Shown piece by piece: positions 43,523-53,342 of a stretch of DNA of 64,000 bases; the stretch's first letter is position 1, and every line of letters starts with the position of its first letter. The translations under genes were made by a program, and so were the position numbers. The notes under the pieces were generated by a model. It made no database searches. It had not been told where the DNA came from and saw nothing but the letters and a program-made list of their open reading frames with translations. The stretch is from Streptomyces filipinensis (GTDB lineage: Bacteria > Actinomycetota > Actinomycetes > Streptomycetales > Streptomycetaceae): contig NZ_BMTD01000001.1 in the NCBI RefSeq assembly GCF_014649495.1, forward strand, positions 682,001-746,000. Direction: 5' to 3'.

Positions 43523-44686
43523 TCACGCCCCGAAGGTGTGGATCGTCGTCGTGCGGTACGTCCGGCCCGGCCGCAGCACGGTCGACGGGAACGACGGCTC
43601 GTTCGGCGAGTCCGGGAAGTGCTGTGTCTCCAGGGCCAGTCCGTCGCCCTGACGGTAGGTGCGGCCGGACTGGCCGACGAGCGTGCCGTCGAGGAAGTTG
43701 CCCGAGTAGAACTGCACCCCGGGCTGGTCGGTGAAGATCTTCAGGGTGCGGCCGGATCCCGGGTCGCGCAGGGTGACGACGTGCTCCGGGCGCGCGGTCA
43801 CACCCTTGTCCAGGACGAAGTTGTGGTCGTATCCCTTGGCGGTGACCAGCTGCGGATGGCCGGTGCGGATGTCCCGGCCGATCGGCTTGCGGTGGGTGAA
43901 GTCGAAGGGGGTGCCCTTGACCTTTGCCAGCTCACCGGTGGGGATCAGGCCCGTGTCGGTGGGGGTGAAGCGGCTCGCGGCCAGCCACAGCTCGTGGTCG
44001 TAGATGCTGCCGCTGCCCTCGCCCGCGAGGTTGTAGTACGTGTGGTTGGTGAGGTTGACGACCGTGGGCCTGTCGGTGGTCGCCTCGTAGTCGATCCGCC
44101 AGTCGCCGTGCCGGTTCAGGGTGAAGGTGACCTTCGTCCTGAGCGTGCCCGGGTAGCCCATCTCGCCGTCGACGCTCGTGTAGTACAGGCGCAGACCGAC
44201 GTCGGAGCCGGCGGTGAAGGGCTCGACGTCCCACACCTTGGTGTTGAAGCCCTGCTTGCCGCCGTGCAGGCTGTTCACACCGTCGTTGACCGACAGCTGG
44301 TACGTCCTGCCGTCCAGGGTGAACCGCCCCTTGGCGATGCGGTTTCCGTAGCGGCCGATGGTGGCCCCGAAGTAGGTGGTTCCCCTGACGTACGCGTCGA
44401 GGTCGTCGTAGCCGAGGGAGACGTTGGCGTACCGGCCGTGCCGGTCGGGGATCTCCAGGGACTGGACGATACCGCCGTAGGAGAGGACCTTCAGGCGGGT
44501 GCCGCCGTTCTCCAGCGACCAGCGGTGGACCTTCGTGCCGTCGGCGAGGGTGCCGAACGGTTCCTTCACCGGCTTGCGGCCCCCCGACGAGGCGGACGCG
44601 GCCTGGGCACTGCCCGAGCCGAGGGTGGTGGCGGCGACACCCGCCGCGGCTGCTCCTGCGATGACCGTGCGTCTGTTCAGTTCCAT
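43523..44686 (-). CDS. Exported aldose 1-epimerase (mutarotase)
   Basis: A 387-residue galactose-mutarotase-type enzyme that interconverts alpha and beta anomers. Motifs: GNRIAKGRFTLDG, NSLHGGKQGFNTKVWD (first catalytic His), LTNHTYYNLAG (second His) and GVQFYSGNFLDGT (catalytic Glu region is replaced around here by the family QFYSGN pattern). The N terminus ELNRRTVIAGAAAAGVAA is a twin-arginine signal, so it acts outside. ATG 44686 is chosen as GGGAG lies 8 nt before it. It is last in the sugar operon, 57 nt after the permease, with a hairpin between. Confidence 0.92.
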   Translation of the reverse strand: MELNRRTVIAGAAAAGVAATTLGSGSAQAASASSGGRKPVKEPFGTLADGTKVHRWSLENGGTRLKVLSYGGIVQSLEIPDRHGRYANVSLGYDDLDAYVRGTTYFGATIGRYGNRIAKGRFTLDGRTYQLSVNDGVNSLHGGKQGFNTKVWDVEPFTAGSDVGLRLYYTSVDGEMGYPGTLRTKVTFTLNRHGDWRIDYEATTDRPTVVNLTNHTYYNLAGEGSGSIYDHELWLAASRFTPTDTGLIPTGELAKVKGTPFDFTHRKPIGRDIRTGHPQLVTAKGYDHNFVLDKGVTARPEHVVTLRDPGSGRTLKIFTDQPGVQFYSGNFLDGTLVGQSGRTYRQGDGLALETQHFPDSPNEPSFPSTVLRPGRTYRTTTIHTFGA

Positions 44687-44709
44687 GGACACGACTCCCG
44701 GAAGAGGAG

Positions 44710-44735
44710 GGGCCCCGCCTCGGTCGGCGGGGCCC
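44710..44735 (-). terminator. Intercistronic hairpin between permease and mutarotase
   Basis: GGGCCCCGCC (44710-44719) and GGCGGGGCCC (44726-44735) form a perfect 10-bp stem with loop TCGGTC. In the middle of an operon it could be a partial terminator or an mRNA stabiliser that sets the level of the mutarotase. Confidence 0.5.
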
Positions 44736-44743
44736 GATCTGGC

Positions 44744-45988
44744 TTACGAACCGGACTTGCGCTTGTTCCACACGTCGAACCCGACCGCCACCAGCAGGGC
44801 CAGGCCCTTGATGACCTGCTGCCAGTCGGTGCCGACGCTGAGGAGGTTCATGCCGTTGTTCAGCACGCCGAGGACGAGACCGCCGATGATGGCGCCGAGG
44901 ACGGTGCCGACACCGCCGCTCATGGACGCGCCGCCGATGAACGACGAGGCGATCGCCTCCAGTTCGAAGTTGACACCGGCCTTCGGCGAGGCCGCGTTCA
45001 GCCGGGCGGCGACCACCAGACCGGCCAGGGCCGCGAGCACGCCCATGTTCAGGAAGACGTAGAAGGTGACCTTCTTGTCCTTCACCCCGGAGAGTTTGGC
45101 CGCCGGCAGGTTGCCGCCGATCGCGTAGATGTGCCGGCCGAAGACCGCGTTGCGCATGACATAGCCGTAGCCGACGACCAGCACACCGAGGATGATCAGC
45201 ACGATCGGGGCGCCCTTGTAGCTGGCGAGCAGCAGGGTGAGCACGACGATCGCCGCCACCAGGGCCGTCAGCTTGAGCAGGAAGAGCCGGGTGGGCACGA
45301 CGTCCAGGGAGAACTCCTGCTGGCGGCGGCGGTCGCGGAACTCCTGCCGGACCACGGCCGCGATCAGGACGAGCCCGAGCAGCAGGGTGAGGTTGTGGTA
45401 GTTGGTGTTCGGGCCGACCTCGGGCAGGAAGCCGTTTCCGATCTTCTGCAGGCCGTTCGGGAAGGGGCCGAGGGTCTGGCCCTTGAGGAAGAGCTCCGTC
45501 AGACCGCGGAAGACCAGCATCCCGGCGAGGGTGACGATGAACGACGGTATGCCGAGGTAGGCGATCAGGAAGCCCTGCGCCGCGCCCGCCGCCGCACCGA
45601 CCAGCAGGCACAGCACCAGCGCGACCGGCCAGGAGATCCCGTGCTGGACGGTCAGGACGGCCGCGAAGGCGCCGACGAACGCCGTGATCGAGCCGACCGA
45701 CAGATCGATGTGCCCGGCGATGATCACCAGCATCATGCCGATCGCGAGGACCAGGATGTAGCTGTTCTGCAGCACCAGGTTGGAGACGTTGCGCGGCAGC
45801 AGCAGGTCGCCGTCGGTCCAGACCGCGAAGAGGGCCACGATCAGGCCGAGCGCGATCAGCATGCCGTACTGGCGCATGTTGCGGCGCAGGCCGTCCAGCA
45901 CCAGCTGGAGGATCCCTCCCGGGGCGGCCGGGCCCTTCCCGCCCGGCGGCGCGGGAGCCGGGCTCTTGGCGGTCACATCCGTGCTCAT
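44744..45988 (-). CDS. Sugar ABC transporter permease (XylH/MglC/GguB type)
   Basis: A 414-residue inner-membrane protein with about ten hydrophobic segments, starting [17 protein letters not shown]. Family segments are [56 protein letters not shown], and [28 protein letters not shown]. This class forms a homodimeric channel for monosaccharides. The gene overlaps the ATPase gene by 4 nt. The length of about 410 with a long cytoplasmic loop (about 200-240) matches the ChvE-GguAB type. Confidence 0.92.
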   Translation of the reverse strand: MSTDVTAKSPAPAPPGGKGPAAPGGILQLVLDGLRRNMRQYGMLIALGLIVALFAVWTDGDLLLPRNVSNLVLQNSYILVLAIGMMLVIIAGHIDLSVGSITAFVGAFAAVLTVQHGISWPVALVLCLLVGAAAGAAQGFLIAYLGIPSFIVTLAGMLVFRGLTELFLKGQTLGPFPNGLQKIGNGFLPEVGPNTNYHNLTLLLGLVLIAAVVRQEFRDRRRQQEFSLDVVPTRLFLLKLTALVAAIVVLTLLLASYKGAPIVLIILGVLVVGYGYVMRNAVFGRHIYAIGGNLPAAKLSGVKDKKVTFYVFLNMGVLAALAGLVVAARLNAASPKAGVNFELEAIASSFIGGASMSGGVGTVLGAIIGGLVLGVLNNGMNLLSVGTDWQQVIKGLALLVAVGFDVWNKRKSGS

Positions 45989-47535
45989 CGCGTTACCTCT
46001 TTGTCCTTCGTCATATGGCGCATCAGCACTTCCTGCGTGGCCTCGGCCCTCGGCACCTCACCGGTCAGCCGCCCGGCGGCCATCGTGTAGATGCGGTCGC
46101 ACATGCCGAGCAGTTCGGGCAGCTCGGAGGAGATGAAGACGACCGCCTTGCCCTGGGCGGCGAGCTGGTCGATGACCGTGTAGATCTCGTACTTGGCGCC
46201 GACGTCGATCCCGCGGGTCGGCTCGTCCAGGATCAGCACGTCCGGTCCGGCGAAGATCCACTTGCTGAGGACGACCTTCTGCTGGTTGCCGCCGGACAGC
46301 TTGCCCACCGGCTCGAACACGGTCGGCGCCTTGATGTTCATGGACTTCCGGAAGCCCTCGGCGACCTGCCGCTCCTCGTGCTCGTCCACCACGCCCCGCC
46401 GGGCCACCTTGCCCAGCGCGGTCAGCGAGATGTTGCGGTTGATGGTGTCGATGAGGTTCAGGCCGTAGTGCTTGCGGTCCTCGGTGACGTACGCGATGCC
46501 GTGCGCGACAGCCTCCGGGACGGTCTTCGTACGGATCCGCGTGCCGTCCTTCAGCACCGTGCCGCCGGCGTACCGGCCGTACGTCCGCCCGAAGACGCTC
46601 ATCGCCAGTTCCGTGCGGCCGGCGCCCATCAGGCCCGCGATGCCGACGATCTCCCCGCGGCGCACCTCGATCGACACATCGTCGACGACCTTGCGCTGCT
46701 GGTCGATGGGGTGGAACACGGTCCAGCCGCGGATCTCCAGCGCCGGCGCCGCGCCCTCCTCCGGCTGGTGCGGGGTGCGCTCGGGGAAGCGGTGGTCGAG
46801 GTCGCGGCCGACCATGCCGGAGATGATCCGCTCCTCGGTGGTCTCCGGGGCCTTCACGTCGAGGGTCTCGATGGACCGGCCGTCGCGGAGGATCGTCACC
46901 GAGTCGGCGACCTTGCGGATCTCGTTGAGTTTGTGGGAGATGATGATCGAGGTGATGCCCTGGTTCTTCAACTCCAGGATGAGGTCGAGGAGTTTGCCGC
47001 TGTCCTCGTCGTTCAGGGCCGCGGTCGGCTCGTCGAGGATCAGCAGCCTCACCTCCTTCGACAGCGCCTTGGCGATCTCCACCAGCTGCTGCTTGCCCAC
47101 GCCGATGTCGGCGACGCGGGTCTCCGGGTGCTCGTGCAGACCGACCCGGCGCAGCAGCTCGGTGGCGTGGCGCAGGGTCTCGCGCCAGTCGACGAGGCCG
47201 CCCCGGGCGTGTTCGTTGCCGAGGAAGAGGTTCTCCGCGATCGACAGGTGCGGCACCAGCGCCAGCTCCTGGTGGATGATGACGATGCCGCGCTGCTCGC
47301 TCGCCCGGATGTCCCGGAACTGGCAGACCTCCCCCTCGAAGAGGATGTCGCCTTCGTAGCCGCCGAACGGGTGGACGCCGGAGAGCACCTTCATCAGGGT
47401 GGACTTGCCGGCGCCGTTCTCCCCGCAGATGGCGTGGACCTCGCCCTGCCGGACGGTCAGGGTGACGTCCGACAGCGCCTTGACACCGGGAAAGGTCTTG
47501 ACGATCGAGCGCATTTCCAGGACGGGTCCCGCCAT
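45985..47535 (-). CDS. Sugar ABC transporter ATPase, two nucleotide-binding domains (XylG/MglA/GguA type)
   Basis: A 516-residue ATPase made of two fused ABC domains. Domain 1 has Walker [10 protein letters not shown], signature [13 protein letters not shown] and Walker [12 protein letters not shown]. Domain 2 has a degenerate Walker A (GLMGAGRTE), signature [14 protein letters not shown] and Walker [14 protein letters not shown]. This asymmetry is normal for monosaccharide importers. ATG 47535 is used because GGAAGG lies 7 nt upstream; the TTG at 47550 overlaps that site. It powers uptake by the adjacent permease. Confidence 0.94.
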   Translation of the reverse strand: MAGPVLEMRSIVKTFPGVKALSDVTLTVRQGEVHAICGENGAGKSTLMKVLSGVHPFGGYEGDILFEGEVCQFRDIRASEQRGIVIIHQELALVPHLSIAENLFLGNEHARGGLVDWRETLRHATELLRRVGLHEHPETRVADIGVGKQQLVEIAKALSKEVRLLILDEPTAALNDEDSGKLLDLILELKNQGITSIIISHKLNEIRKVADSVTILRDGRSIETLDVKAPETTEERIISGMVGRDLDHRFPERTPHQPEEGAAPALEIRGWTVFHPIDQQRKVVDDVSIEVRRGEIVGIAGLMGAGRTELAMSVFGRTYGRYAGGTVLKDGTRIRTKTVPEAVAHGIAYVTEDRKHYGLNLIDTINRNISLTALGKVARRGVVDEHEERQVAEGFRKSMNIKAPTVFEPVGKLSGGNQQKVVLSKWIFAGPDVLILDEPTRGIDVGAKYEIYTVIDQLAAQGKAVVFISSELPELLGMCDRIYTMAAGRLTGEVPRAEATQEVLMRHMTKDKEVTR

Positions 47536-47581
47536 GGTCGTGCCTTCCAATCCGTAGGAATCAGGAGGGGGTCGGGGCGGG

Positions 47582-48691
47582 TTACTTCAGCTCGGACTCG
47601 GTGTAGTAGCCGCCGTCGACCAGGACCTGCTGGTAGTTGGACTTGTCGACGCTCACCGGCTGGAGCAGATAGGCCGGGACGACCTTGGTCCCGTTGTCGT
47701 AGGTCTTGGTGTCGTTGACCTGCGGCTTCTTGCCCTTCAGGGAGTCGTCGACCATCGTCGCGGCGACCTCGGCGAGCTTGCGCAGGTCCTTGTAGACGGT
47801 CTGTGTCTGCTCGCCGGCGATGATCGACTTCACCGAGGCGATCTCGGCGTCCTGGCCGGTGATGACCGGCAGTGGCTGGCTGCCCGAGCCGTAGCCGTCC
47901 GACTTCAGCGCGGACAGGACGCCGATGGAGATGCCGTCGTAGGGCGAGAGCACCGCGTCGACCCGGCCGCTCTTGTAGGAGCCGGTGAGGATGTCCTCCA
48001 TGCGCTTCTGCGCGGTGGCGCCGTCCCAGCGCAGGGTGACGACCTGGTTGAGCTTGGTCTGCCCGGACTTGACCACCAGCTGCTTCTTGTCGATGTACGG
48101 CTGCAGCACGCTCATCGCACCGCCGAAGAAGTACTTGGTGTTGTTGTCGTCGTTGGAGCCGGCGAACAGCTCGATGTTGAACGGACCCTTCTTGCCCTTG
48201 CCCAGCCCGAGCCGGTCTACGATGTACTGGCCCTGCAGCCTGCCGACCTTCTCGTTGTCGAACGAGGCGTAGTAGTCGACGTTCTTGGTGCCGAGGATCA
48301 GCCGGTCGTAGGAGATGACCGGGATGTTCGCGTCGGCGGCCTCCTGGAGCACGCTGTCCAGCGACTTGTTGTCGATCGCCGCGATGATCAGGCCCTTCAC
48401 GCCCTGCGTGATGAGGTTCTCGATCTGCGAGACCTGGGTGGCCGGATCGTCCTCGCCGTAGACGAGCTTCGTCTTGTAGCCCTTGGCCTGGAGGTCCTTG
48501 ACGACGTTCTTGCCGTCGGAGATCCAGCGCTCGGAGGACTTGGTCGGCATGGCGATGCCGATGGTGGCGCCCTTGGCGTCCGTCGTCTTCTCCTTGCTGC
48601 CGCCCGAGCCGCTCTGGCCGCAGGCGGTCAGGGTGAGGGCGAGCGAGGCGGCTGCGGCTATGCCGGCGAGTGCGGCTCTGCGGTTGCGCAT
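47582..48691 (-). CDS. Sugar-binding lipoprotein of the ABC importer
   Basis: A 369-residue periplasmic-binding-protein-fold lipoprotein. The N terminus ends with lipobox LTAC followed by GQSGSGG, so it is tethered outside the membrane. [44 protein letters not shown] and [18 protein letters not shown] are typical of the XylF/ChvE group that binds pyranose sugars. It is first of the three transporter genes. XylF-like sequences bind xylose, arabinose, glucose or galactose; specificity cannot be fixed by eye. Confidence 0.93.
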   Translation of the reverse strand: MRNRRAALAGIAAAASLALTLTACGQSGSGGSKEKTTDAKGATIGIAMPTKSSERWISDGKNVVKDLQAKGYKTKLVYGEDDPATQVSQIENLITQGVKGLIIAAIDNKSLDSVLQEAADANIPVISYDRLILGTKNVDYYASFDNEKVGRLQGQYIVDRLGLGKGKKGPFNIELFAGSNDDNNTKYFFGGAMSVLQPYIDKKQLVVKSGQTKLNQVVTLRWDGATAQKRMEDILTGSYKSGRVDAVLSPYDGISIGVLSALKSDGYGSGSQPLPVITGQDAEIASVKSIIAGEQTQTVYKDLRKLAEVAATMVDDSLKGKKPQVNDTKTYDNGTKVVPAYLLQPVSVDKSNYQQVLVDGGYYTESELK

Positions 48692-48728
48692 GGTGGTCCG
48701 TCCTTGTTCTTCTCGTCGTTGAGAGGGG

Positions 48729-49697
48729 TCACGCGGTGGTGGGGAAGCGGTGCAGCGGGCCGGGCAGCCGCGAGCCGAGCGGCGCCATGTCGCCGTCCGC
48801 GCCGTGCCGGGCGAGCAGGTCCAGGGCGAGCCGGCCGCGCCGCACCCGCTCCCGGGCGGTGTCCAGGGTCACGTCCCGCAGATGGGTGCCCCACGGGTAG
48901 AGGCCGGGCGCCTTGGACAGGCCGAACTTCAGATAGAGCGGGGCGCCGCGCCGGATCAGCTCGGCGACCTCGTACATGCGCACATAGCCGCCCAGGTCGT
49001 CGGGGGCTTCGATGTACATGTCCATCGGGGCGCCGGACACCCGGCGGATCTCGGTGAGGTGATCCAGCGTCAGATCGCTGGGTACGTTGACGGAGTCGGC
49101 GCCGAGCCGCTCGAAGACGGCGTACGCGGCCGGGTTCACGGGGCCGATCAGCGCCGAGACCTTCAGCGTCGTGTCGGCTGGGATGATCCCTGCCGTACGG
49201 GCCCGGTGCAGCGTCCACAGCACGCCCTCGTCGGCGACCAGCAGGCACCTGACGCCCAGCTCCGTCGCGCGTACGGCGTCTTCGACGCATCCGGCGACGG
49301 CGTCGTGGCCCCGTGCGCGCAGTCCGGCCCCCCGTGAGTCGGACCGCACCGAGCCGCCGATGTCCCAGGTGCCGCGCGGGCCGGTGAACAGGCAGAGTTC
49401 GATGTCGCGTGCGGCGGTGGCCTCGACCATCTCGGTGATCTCGGCGTCGGTGAGCATCCACACGCCGCTGCCCTGGCTGATCCGGTGGATCGGCACATCG
49501 AGGCGGGAGGCCTCCTTCAGGACGACCGCCAGCGCTTCGGGACCCTCGCACGAGGGGATCTCGGTGCGCCAGCGGCCGCCGCCCGGGAAGGAGTGGGCGG
49601 AGGCGTCGGCGGGATCGAGGGCGGGCGCGGCCAGGCCGAGCGTGGCGAGCGGCTGCTCGCCGGGCCTGCGGGCGGCCGGAGCGGAAGCGTCGGTCAC
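48729..49697 (-). CDS. Predicted TIM-barrel protein, U32-peptidase-like, function unknown
   Basis: A 322-residue protein in the sugar operon. Segments [63 protein letters not shown] and [20 protein letters not shown] suggest a beta/alpha barrel related to U32-like proteins, but the cysteine clusters of true U32 peptidases are absent. GTG 49697 follows AAGGA. A shared operator-like element lies 31-46 bp upstream, so this gene may begin a second regulated transcript. It may act on the imported sugar or its acid, by position only. Confidence 0.6.
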   Translation of the reverse strand: MTDASAPAARRPGEQPLATLGLAAPALDPADASAHSFPGGGRWRTEIPSCEGPEALAVVLKEASRLDVPIHRISQGSGVWMLTDAEITEMVEATAARDIELCLFTGPRGTWDIGGSVRSDSRGAGLRARGHDAVAGCVEDAVRATELGVRCLLVADEGVLWTLHRARTAGIIPADTTLKVSALIGPVNPAAYAVFERLGADSVNVPSDLTLDHLTEIRRVSGAPMDMYIEAPDDLGGYVRMYEVAELIRRGAPLYLKFGLSKAPGLYPWGTHLRDVTLDTARERVRRGRLALDLLARHGADGDMAPLGSRLPGPLHRFPTTA

Positions 49698-49727
49698 AAG
49701 CTGTCCTTAGGGTCCAGTGTCCTGAGT

Positions 49728-49743
49728 GTTCGAAATATCGGAC
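49728..49743 (-). promoter_or_regulatory. Putative IclR operator, site C (in-operon)
   Basis: Read on the minus strand it is GTCCGATATTTCGAAC, close to the core GATATNTCGAAC of sites A, B and D and in the same orientation relative to transcription. It lies 31 bp before the TIM-barrel gene. No clear -35/-10 pair is seen beside it. Confidence 0.5.
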
Positions 49744-49850
49744 GAGGTTCGCGGCTCTGGGCGGCGGTCGGCCTGTGCGGCTCCGCGAAAAGAAGCTGGT
49801 GGTACGCCGGCCGGGGCGCCGTCAGGTCACGCCCCGGCCGGCGTACGTCA

Positions 49851-50855
49851 TCAGGGGCGGAGCAGCACCTTGCCCACCTTCGGATCGCCGGCCCCGACCA
49901 GCTCGATCGCCTGCGGGAACCCGGTCAGTGGCAGCTCGTGCGTGACCAGCGGCAGCGGGTCCAGCAGTCCGGCGCCGAACACCCGTACGGTGTGCGCCCA
50001 GGCGTCCGGGGGCGCCCCGAAGACGGTGTGCACCTCCAGCTGCCGTACGACGAGATCGGTCGGGTCGAGCCCGTCCGCGCCCGGCGCCGGGATCCCGGTC
50101 AGCACCAGCCGTCCGCCGCGCCGGAGCAGCGCGGCGGCGGTCCGTGCGGCGGACGCGGACCCGGCGGTCTCGATCACCACGTCGAAGTCGTCGGGGAGCT
50201 CCTGGTCCCTGGTGCGGAAGTCGCTCGCGCCGTACCGCCGGGACAGTGCCTCCCGGTCCCGTCCGGTGCCGACCACCAGCAGCTCGCCCGGTGAGGCCGC
50301 CTTCAGGAACTGCACGGCGAACATCCCGAGCGTGCCCGTGCCGACCACCGCGACCCGCTCGCCCGGCCGGGCCCGGCCCTTGAGCGCGGCGGCCGCGACA
50401 CAGGCGGCCGGCTCCAGCAGGGCGGCGGCGGTGAGGTCGGCGTCGTCCGGCAGGACGTGCAGCAGCCGGGCCGGCAGGGTGAGCGTGCCGGCCATGGCGC
50501 CCGGCTGGGTGAACCCGGTCTCCTCGTACCCGGCCGTGCACAGCGTGGTCTCGCCCGCGTGGCAGCGCTCGCACACCTGGCAGTTGCGGAAGCCCTCGCC
50601 GACGACCTTGCGGCCGACGAGGTCGGCGGGGACCGCGGGGCCCACCTTCGCGACCGTCCCCGACCACTCGTGCCCGGGCGTGAGCGGATACCGCACGTAC
50701 CCCTCGGGCCGGTTGCCCTGGTACACCTCGCGGTCGCTGCCGCAGATGCCGACCGCGTGCACGGCCACCAGCGCCTCGCCCGGGCCGGGGTCGCGGGGCG
50801 TGTGCGCCGTGAGCCGGTGGGCGCCCGGCCCCTCGACGACGACCTGCGAGCTCAC
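49851..50855 (-). CDS. Zinc-dependent medium-chain alcohol/sugar dehydrogenase
   Basis: A 334-residue MDR protein. The catalytic zinc site is visible as Cys in VGICGSD and His-Glu in PGHEWSG; the structural zinc segment is NCQVCERCHAGETTLC. The NAD-binding motif is VVGTGTLGMFAVQFLK. GTG 50855 overlaps the dehydratase stop (GTGA). It likely oxidises a sugar or sugar alcohol, or a downstream 2-keto-3-deoxy intermediate, in the pathway of this operon. Confidence 0.9.
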   Translation of the reverse strand: MSSQVVVEGPGAHRLTAHTPRDPGPGEALVAVHAVGICGSDREVYQGNRPEGYVRYPLTPGHEWSGTVAKVGPAVPADLVGRKVVGEGFRNCQVCERCHAGETTLCTAGYEETGFTQPGAMAGTLTLPARLLHVLPDDADLTAAALLEPAACVAAAALKGRARPGERVAVVGTGTLGMFAVQFLKAASPGELLVVGTGRDREALSRRYGASDFRTRDQELPDDFDVVIETAGSASAARTAAALLRRGGRLVLTGIPAPGADGLDPTDLVVRQLEVHTVFGAPPDAWAHTVRVFGAGLLDPLPLVTHELPLTGFPQAIELVGAGDPKVGKVLLRP

Positions 50856-52009
50856 TTCGTACCCTTCGGCTTGCGCTGCTCCCAGCCCTCGGCCCACAGG
50901 TCGAACCGGGCCTGCTGCTGCGGGAACTCGGCAGCGGCGTCGACGTCCAGCTCGACCCCGAGGCCGGGCGCGTCGGACAGGTGGAAGTACCCGTCCACGA
51001 CCTGCGGCGCCCCCTTGACCACCTTCTTGATCTCCGCGTCCGCGAAGTCGTTGAAGTGCTCAAGGACCTTGAAGTTCGGCGAGGTGAAGCCGACCTGGAG
51101 CGAGGCCGCGGTGAGCACGGGGCCGCCCACGTTGTGCGGCGCGACCAGCATGTAGTGGGTCTCCGCGGTCGCCGCGAGCTTCCGGGTCTCCCAGATGCCG
51201 CCGATGTGGCCGACGTCCGGCTGGATGATGTCCACGGCCTGGCTGTCGAACAGCTCGCGGAACTCGATCCGGTCGTGGATCCGCTCACCGGTGGCGACCG
51301 GGATGTCCACCTTGGCCGCGACCTTCTCCAGCGCCTTCAGGTTCTCCGGCGGGACCGGCTCCTCCAGCCAGGCCGGCTGGAAGGGCGCCATCTCCCTGGC
51401 CAGCCGGACGGCCGTCGCGGGGGAGAAGCGGCCGTGCATCTCCAGCATCAGCTCGGCGTCCGGGCCGATCGCGTCCCGTACGGCCTCGATGAGCGAGACC
51501 GCGTACAGGGTCTCCCGGTGGTCCAGTTCGAAGTGCCCGGTGCCGAACGGGTCGATCTTCAGCGCCTGGTAACCGCGCTCCCTCACCCCCTGGGCGGCCT
51601 TGTGGTACGCCTCCGGCGTTCGCTCGGTCGTGTACCACCCGTTGGCGTACGCCTTGACCTTGTCCGTCACCCTGCCGCCGAGCAGCTGCCACACCGGCAC
51701 GCCCAGCGCCTTGCCCTTGATGTCCCAGCAGGCCATCTCGACGACCGCGATGCCCGACATCACGATCTCGCCCGCACGGCCGTAGTCGCCGTACTTCATC
51801 CGGCGTACGAGGTCCTCGGCGGCGAACGGATCCGAGCCGAGGATGTGATTGGCCTCGGCCTCCCGCAAGTAGCCGATCAGCGCGTCGGTGTGACCGAGCA
51901 TCCGGGTCTCGCCGACTCCCGTGAGCCCCTCGTCGGTGTGCACCTGGACGTAGGTCAGGTTGCGCCACGGCGTGCCGACCACGTGCGTGCTGATTCCGGT
52001 GATGCGCAC
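50852..52009 (-). CDS. Enolase-superfamily sugar-acid dehydratase (galactonate dehydratase-like)
   Basis: A 385-residue mandelate racemase/muconate lactonising enzyme-type protein. The order of active-site segments follows galactonate dehydratase: QALKIDPFG, LMLEMHGRFSPATA, WLEEPVPPEN, ATGERIHDR and PHNVGGPV. Metal ligands would be the acidic residues in EMHGR, LEEP and GER. It should remove water from an aldonate to give a 2-keto-3-deoxy acid. GTG 52009 is first in the operon, 48-60 nt after the predicted start of transcription. The exact sugar acid cannot be told. Confidence 0.9.
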   Translation of the reverse strand: MRITGISTHVVGTPWRNLTYVQVHTDEGLTGVGETRMLGHTDALIGYLREAEANHILGSDPFAAEDLVRRMKYGDYGRAGEIVMSGIAVVEMACWDIKGKALGVPVWQLLGGRVTDKVKAYANGWYTTERTPEAYHKAAQGVRERGYQALKIDPFGTGHFELDHRETLYAVSLIEAVRDAIGPDAELMLEMHGRFSPATAVRLAREMAPFQPAWLEEPVPPENLKALEKVAAKVDIPVATGERIHDRIEFRELFDSQAVDIIQPDVGHIGGIWETRKLAATAETHYMLVAPHNVGGPVLTAASLQVGFTSPNFKVLEHFNDFADAEIKKVVKGAPQVVDGYFHLSDAPGLGVELDVDAAAEFPQQQARFDLWAEGWEQRKPKGTK

Positions 52010-52027
52010 GGCAGTTGCCCCTCAGCT

Positions 52028-52056
52028 GTTCGAGATTTCGTCACACGTTCGAAATG
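52028..52056 (-). promoter_or_regulatory. Double operator, site D, before the sugar operon
   Basis: Read on the minus strand: CATTTCGAAC (52056-52047) followed by GACGAAATCTCGAAC (52042-52028). Both end in TCGAAC, 19 nt apart. They begin right at the predicted transcription start, so binding would block initiation or escape. Confidence 0.55.
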
Positions 52057-52064
52057 CTGGCGTG

Positions 52065-52094
52065 ACAGTAAGGACGGGGCGGTCGGGGTGTCAA
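52065..52094 (-). promoter_or_regulatory. Promoter of the sugar operon
   Basis: On the minus strand TTGACA (52094-52089), an 18-nt spacer and TACTGT (52070-52065) give a near-consensus housekeeping promoter. The same -35/18/-10 layout with an operator immediately downstream occurs at the arabinofuranosidase gene. Confidence 0.68.
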
Positions 52095-52209
52095 TGGGTC
52101 GAACAGGTAACGGTTTCGGCAAGCCTTTCGAGAATTATTTCGCTTTCTACGAAACCTTCACAGCGGTGCCTAGGAACAGGCCCCATGGGGAATCTAGTCT
52201 TCCGGCGTC

Positions 52210-53154
52210 ATGGACTACTGCCACCCGTGCCAACGGCACCTCAACGGCGCCCTGGCCTGCCCTGGGTGCGGAGCACCGGCACGCCCCGCGGCGGAGACGA
52301 CGGTCGCGTACGCGCACGCGGGCACGGGTGAGATGCCGGGGTACGGCGTTCCCCAGCCGTACGCGCAGCCCGAGTCCCACGAGTACCGCATCCCCCAGCA
52401 GTACGGGCCGGCCGGGCCGGAACAGGTGGCATGGCCGAAGGGGCCCGAGCCGCAGCAGGGCTGGGCGTCCGGCGCGCAGGCCGAGCCCGTGGCCGGCGGC
52501 GACCCGGACCCCGGGCCCGGCCCGGACCCCGAACCCGAGGAGTCCGAGCCCGACCCCGAGCCCGAGCCCGGTGGCCGGGCGGCGCGGCGCCGGGGGCGTG
52601 GCACCGCCGCCGTGAGCCCCGCCGACGCCGACGCCAGCCGCCGTGACCGCAAGGCCGCCGCGCACCGGCGCCGACGTCGCCGTGTCCTGCTGGTCGGCGC
52701 GGGCTTCGTGCTGGCCGCGGGCGGTCTCAGTCTTGCCGAGCTCGGTACGGACGCCCCCTTCTCGCCCTTCTCCAGTGGCCGGCCGGGCACGCCGGCGGAC
52801 ACCGCGGCCGATGGCGGCGCGTCCTCCACGGCGCCCGGCGCCAGCGCCGACCCGGCGGCCGGCACCTCCGGCGCGAGCCCGGGCGCGGCCGGCTCCGCCT
52901 CCCCGGACGCCTCGGCCTCCGCGTCCGCCTCCAAGTCCCCCAAGGACAAGGCCTCCGCGTCGCCCGACGCGAAGGACACCCACACGGCGCGGCCGACCTC
53001 CGCGACGGACTCCGGCACGACCCCCCAGGCACCGGTGACCCCCGACACGACCCGGCCGGCCCCCACCCCGTCCAGCGCTCCGACGACGTCCGGCCCGTCC
53101 CCGACGCCCTCGCCCACCAAGACCTGCAACCGCTTCCTGTGGTGGTGCACCTGA
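52210..53154 (+). CDS. SCO2400-type membrane protein with N-terminal zinc ribbon
   Basis: A 314-residue protein. The N terminus MDYCHPCQRHLNGALACPGCG is a two-CxxC zinc ribbon. A Pro/Glu/Asp-rich linker, a basic patch (HRRRRRR) and one membrane segment (VLLVGAGFVLAAGGLSLAEL, about 160-180) follow, then a Ser/Ala/Thr/Pro-rich outer part that ends CNRFLWWCT with two cysteines. Topology is probably ribbon inside, tail outside. TAGTCT (52195-52200) ends 9 nt before the ATG, and no ribosome site is seen, so the mRNA may be leaderless. Function unknown. Confidence 0.8.
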   Translation: MDYCHPCQRHLNGALACPGCGAPARPAAETTVAYAHAGTGEMPGYGVPQPYAQPESHEYRIPQQYGPAGPEQVAWPKGPEPQQGWASGAQAEPVAGGDPDPGPGPDPEPEESEPDPEPEPGGRAARRRGRGTAAVSPADADASRRDRKAAAHRRRRRRVLLVGAGFVLAAGGLSLAELGTDAPFSPFSSGRPGTPADTAADGGASSTAPGASADPAAGTSGASPGAAGSASPDASASASASKSPKDKASASPDAKDTHTARPTSATDSGTTPQAPVTPDTTRPAPTPSSAPTTSGPSPTPSPTKTCNRFLWWCT

Positions 53155-53342
53155 GCCCGAGTGCGCACGCGCGCACCACCCCGCGCCATCCGCCATCCGG
53201 GGCATCGACGACACCCCCCGCCGCTCACGACGGTTGAGTCGAACAGGTACGTCGCGCCGTACCGGTCTCGGGAACGCCCCGAGCGGGAAAGGGCGTTGTG
53301 CTGAGAGGGAGCAGCGAGCAGCGGCTCAGTTGAGGAGAGCGG

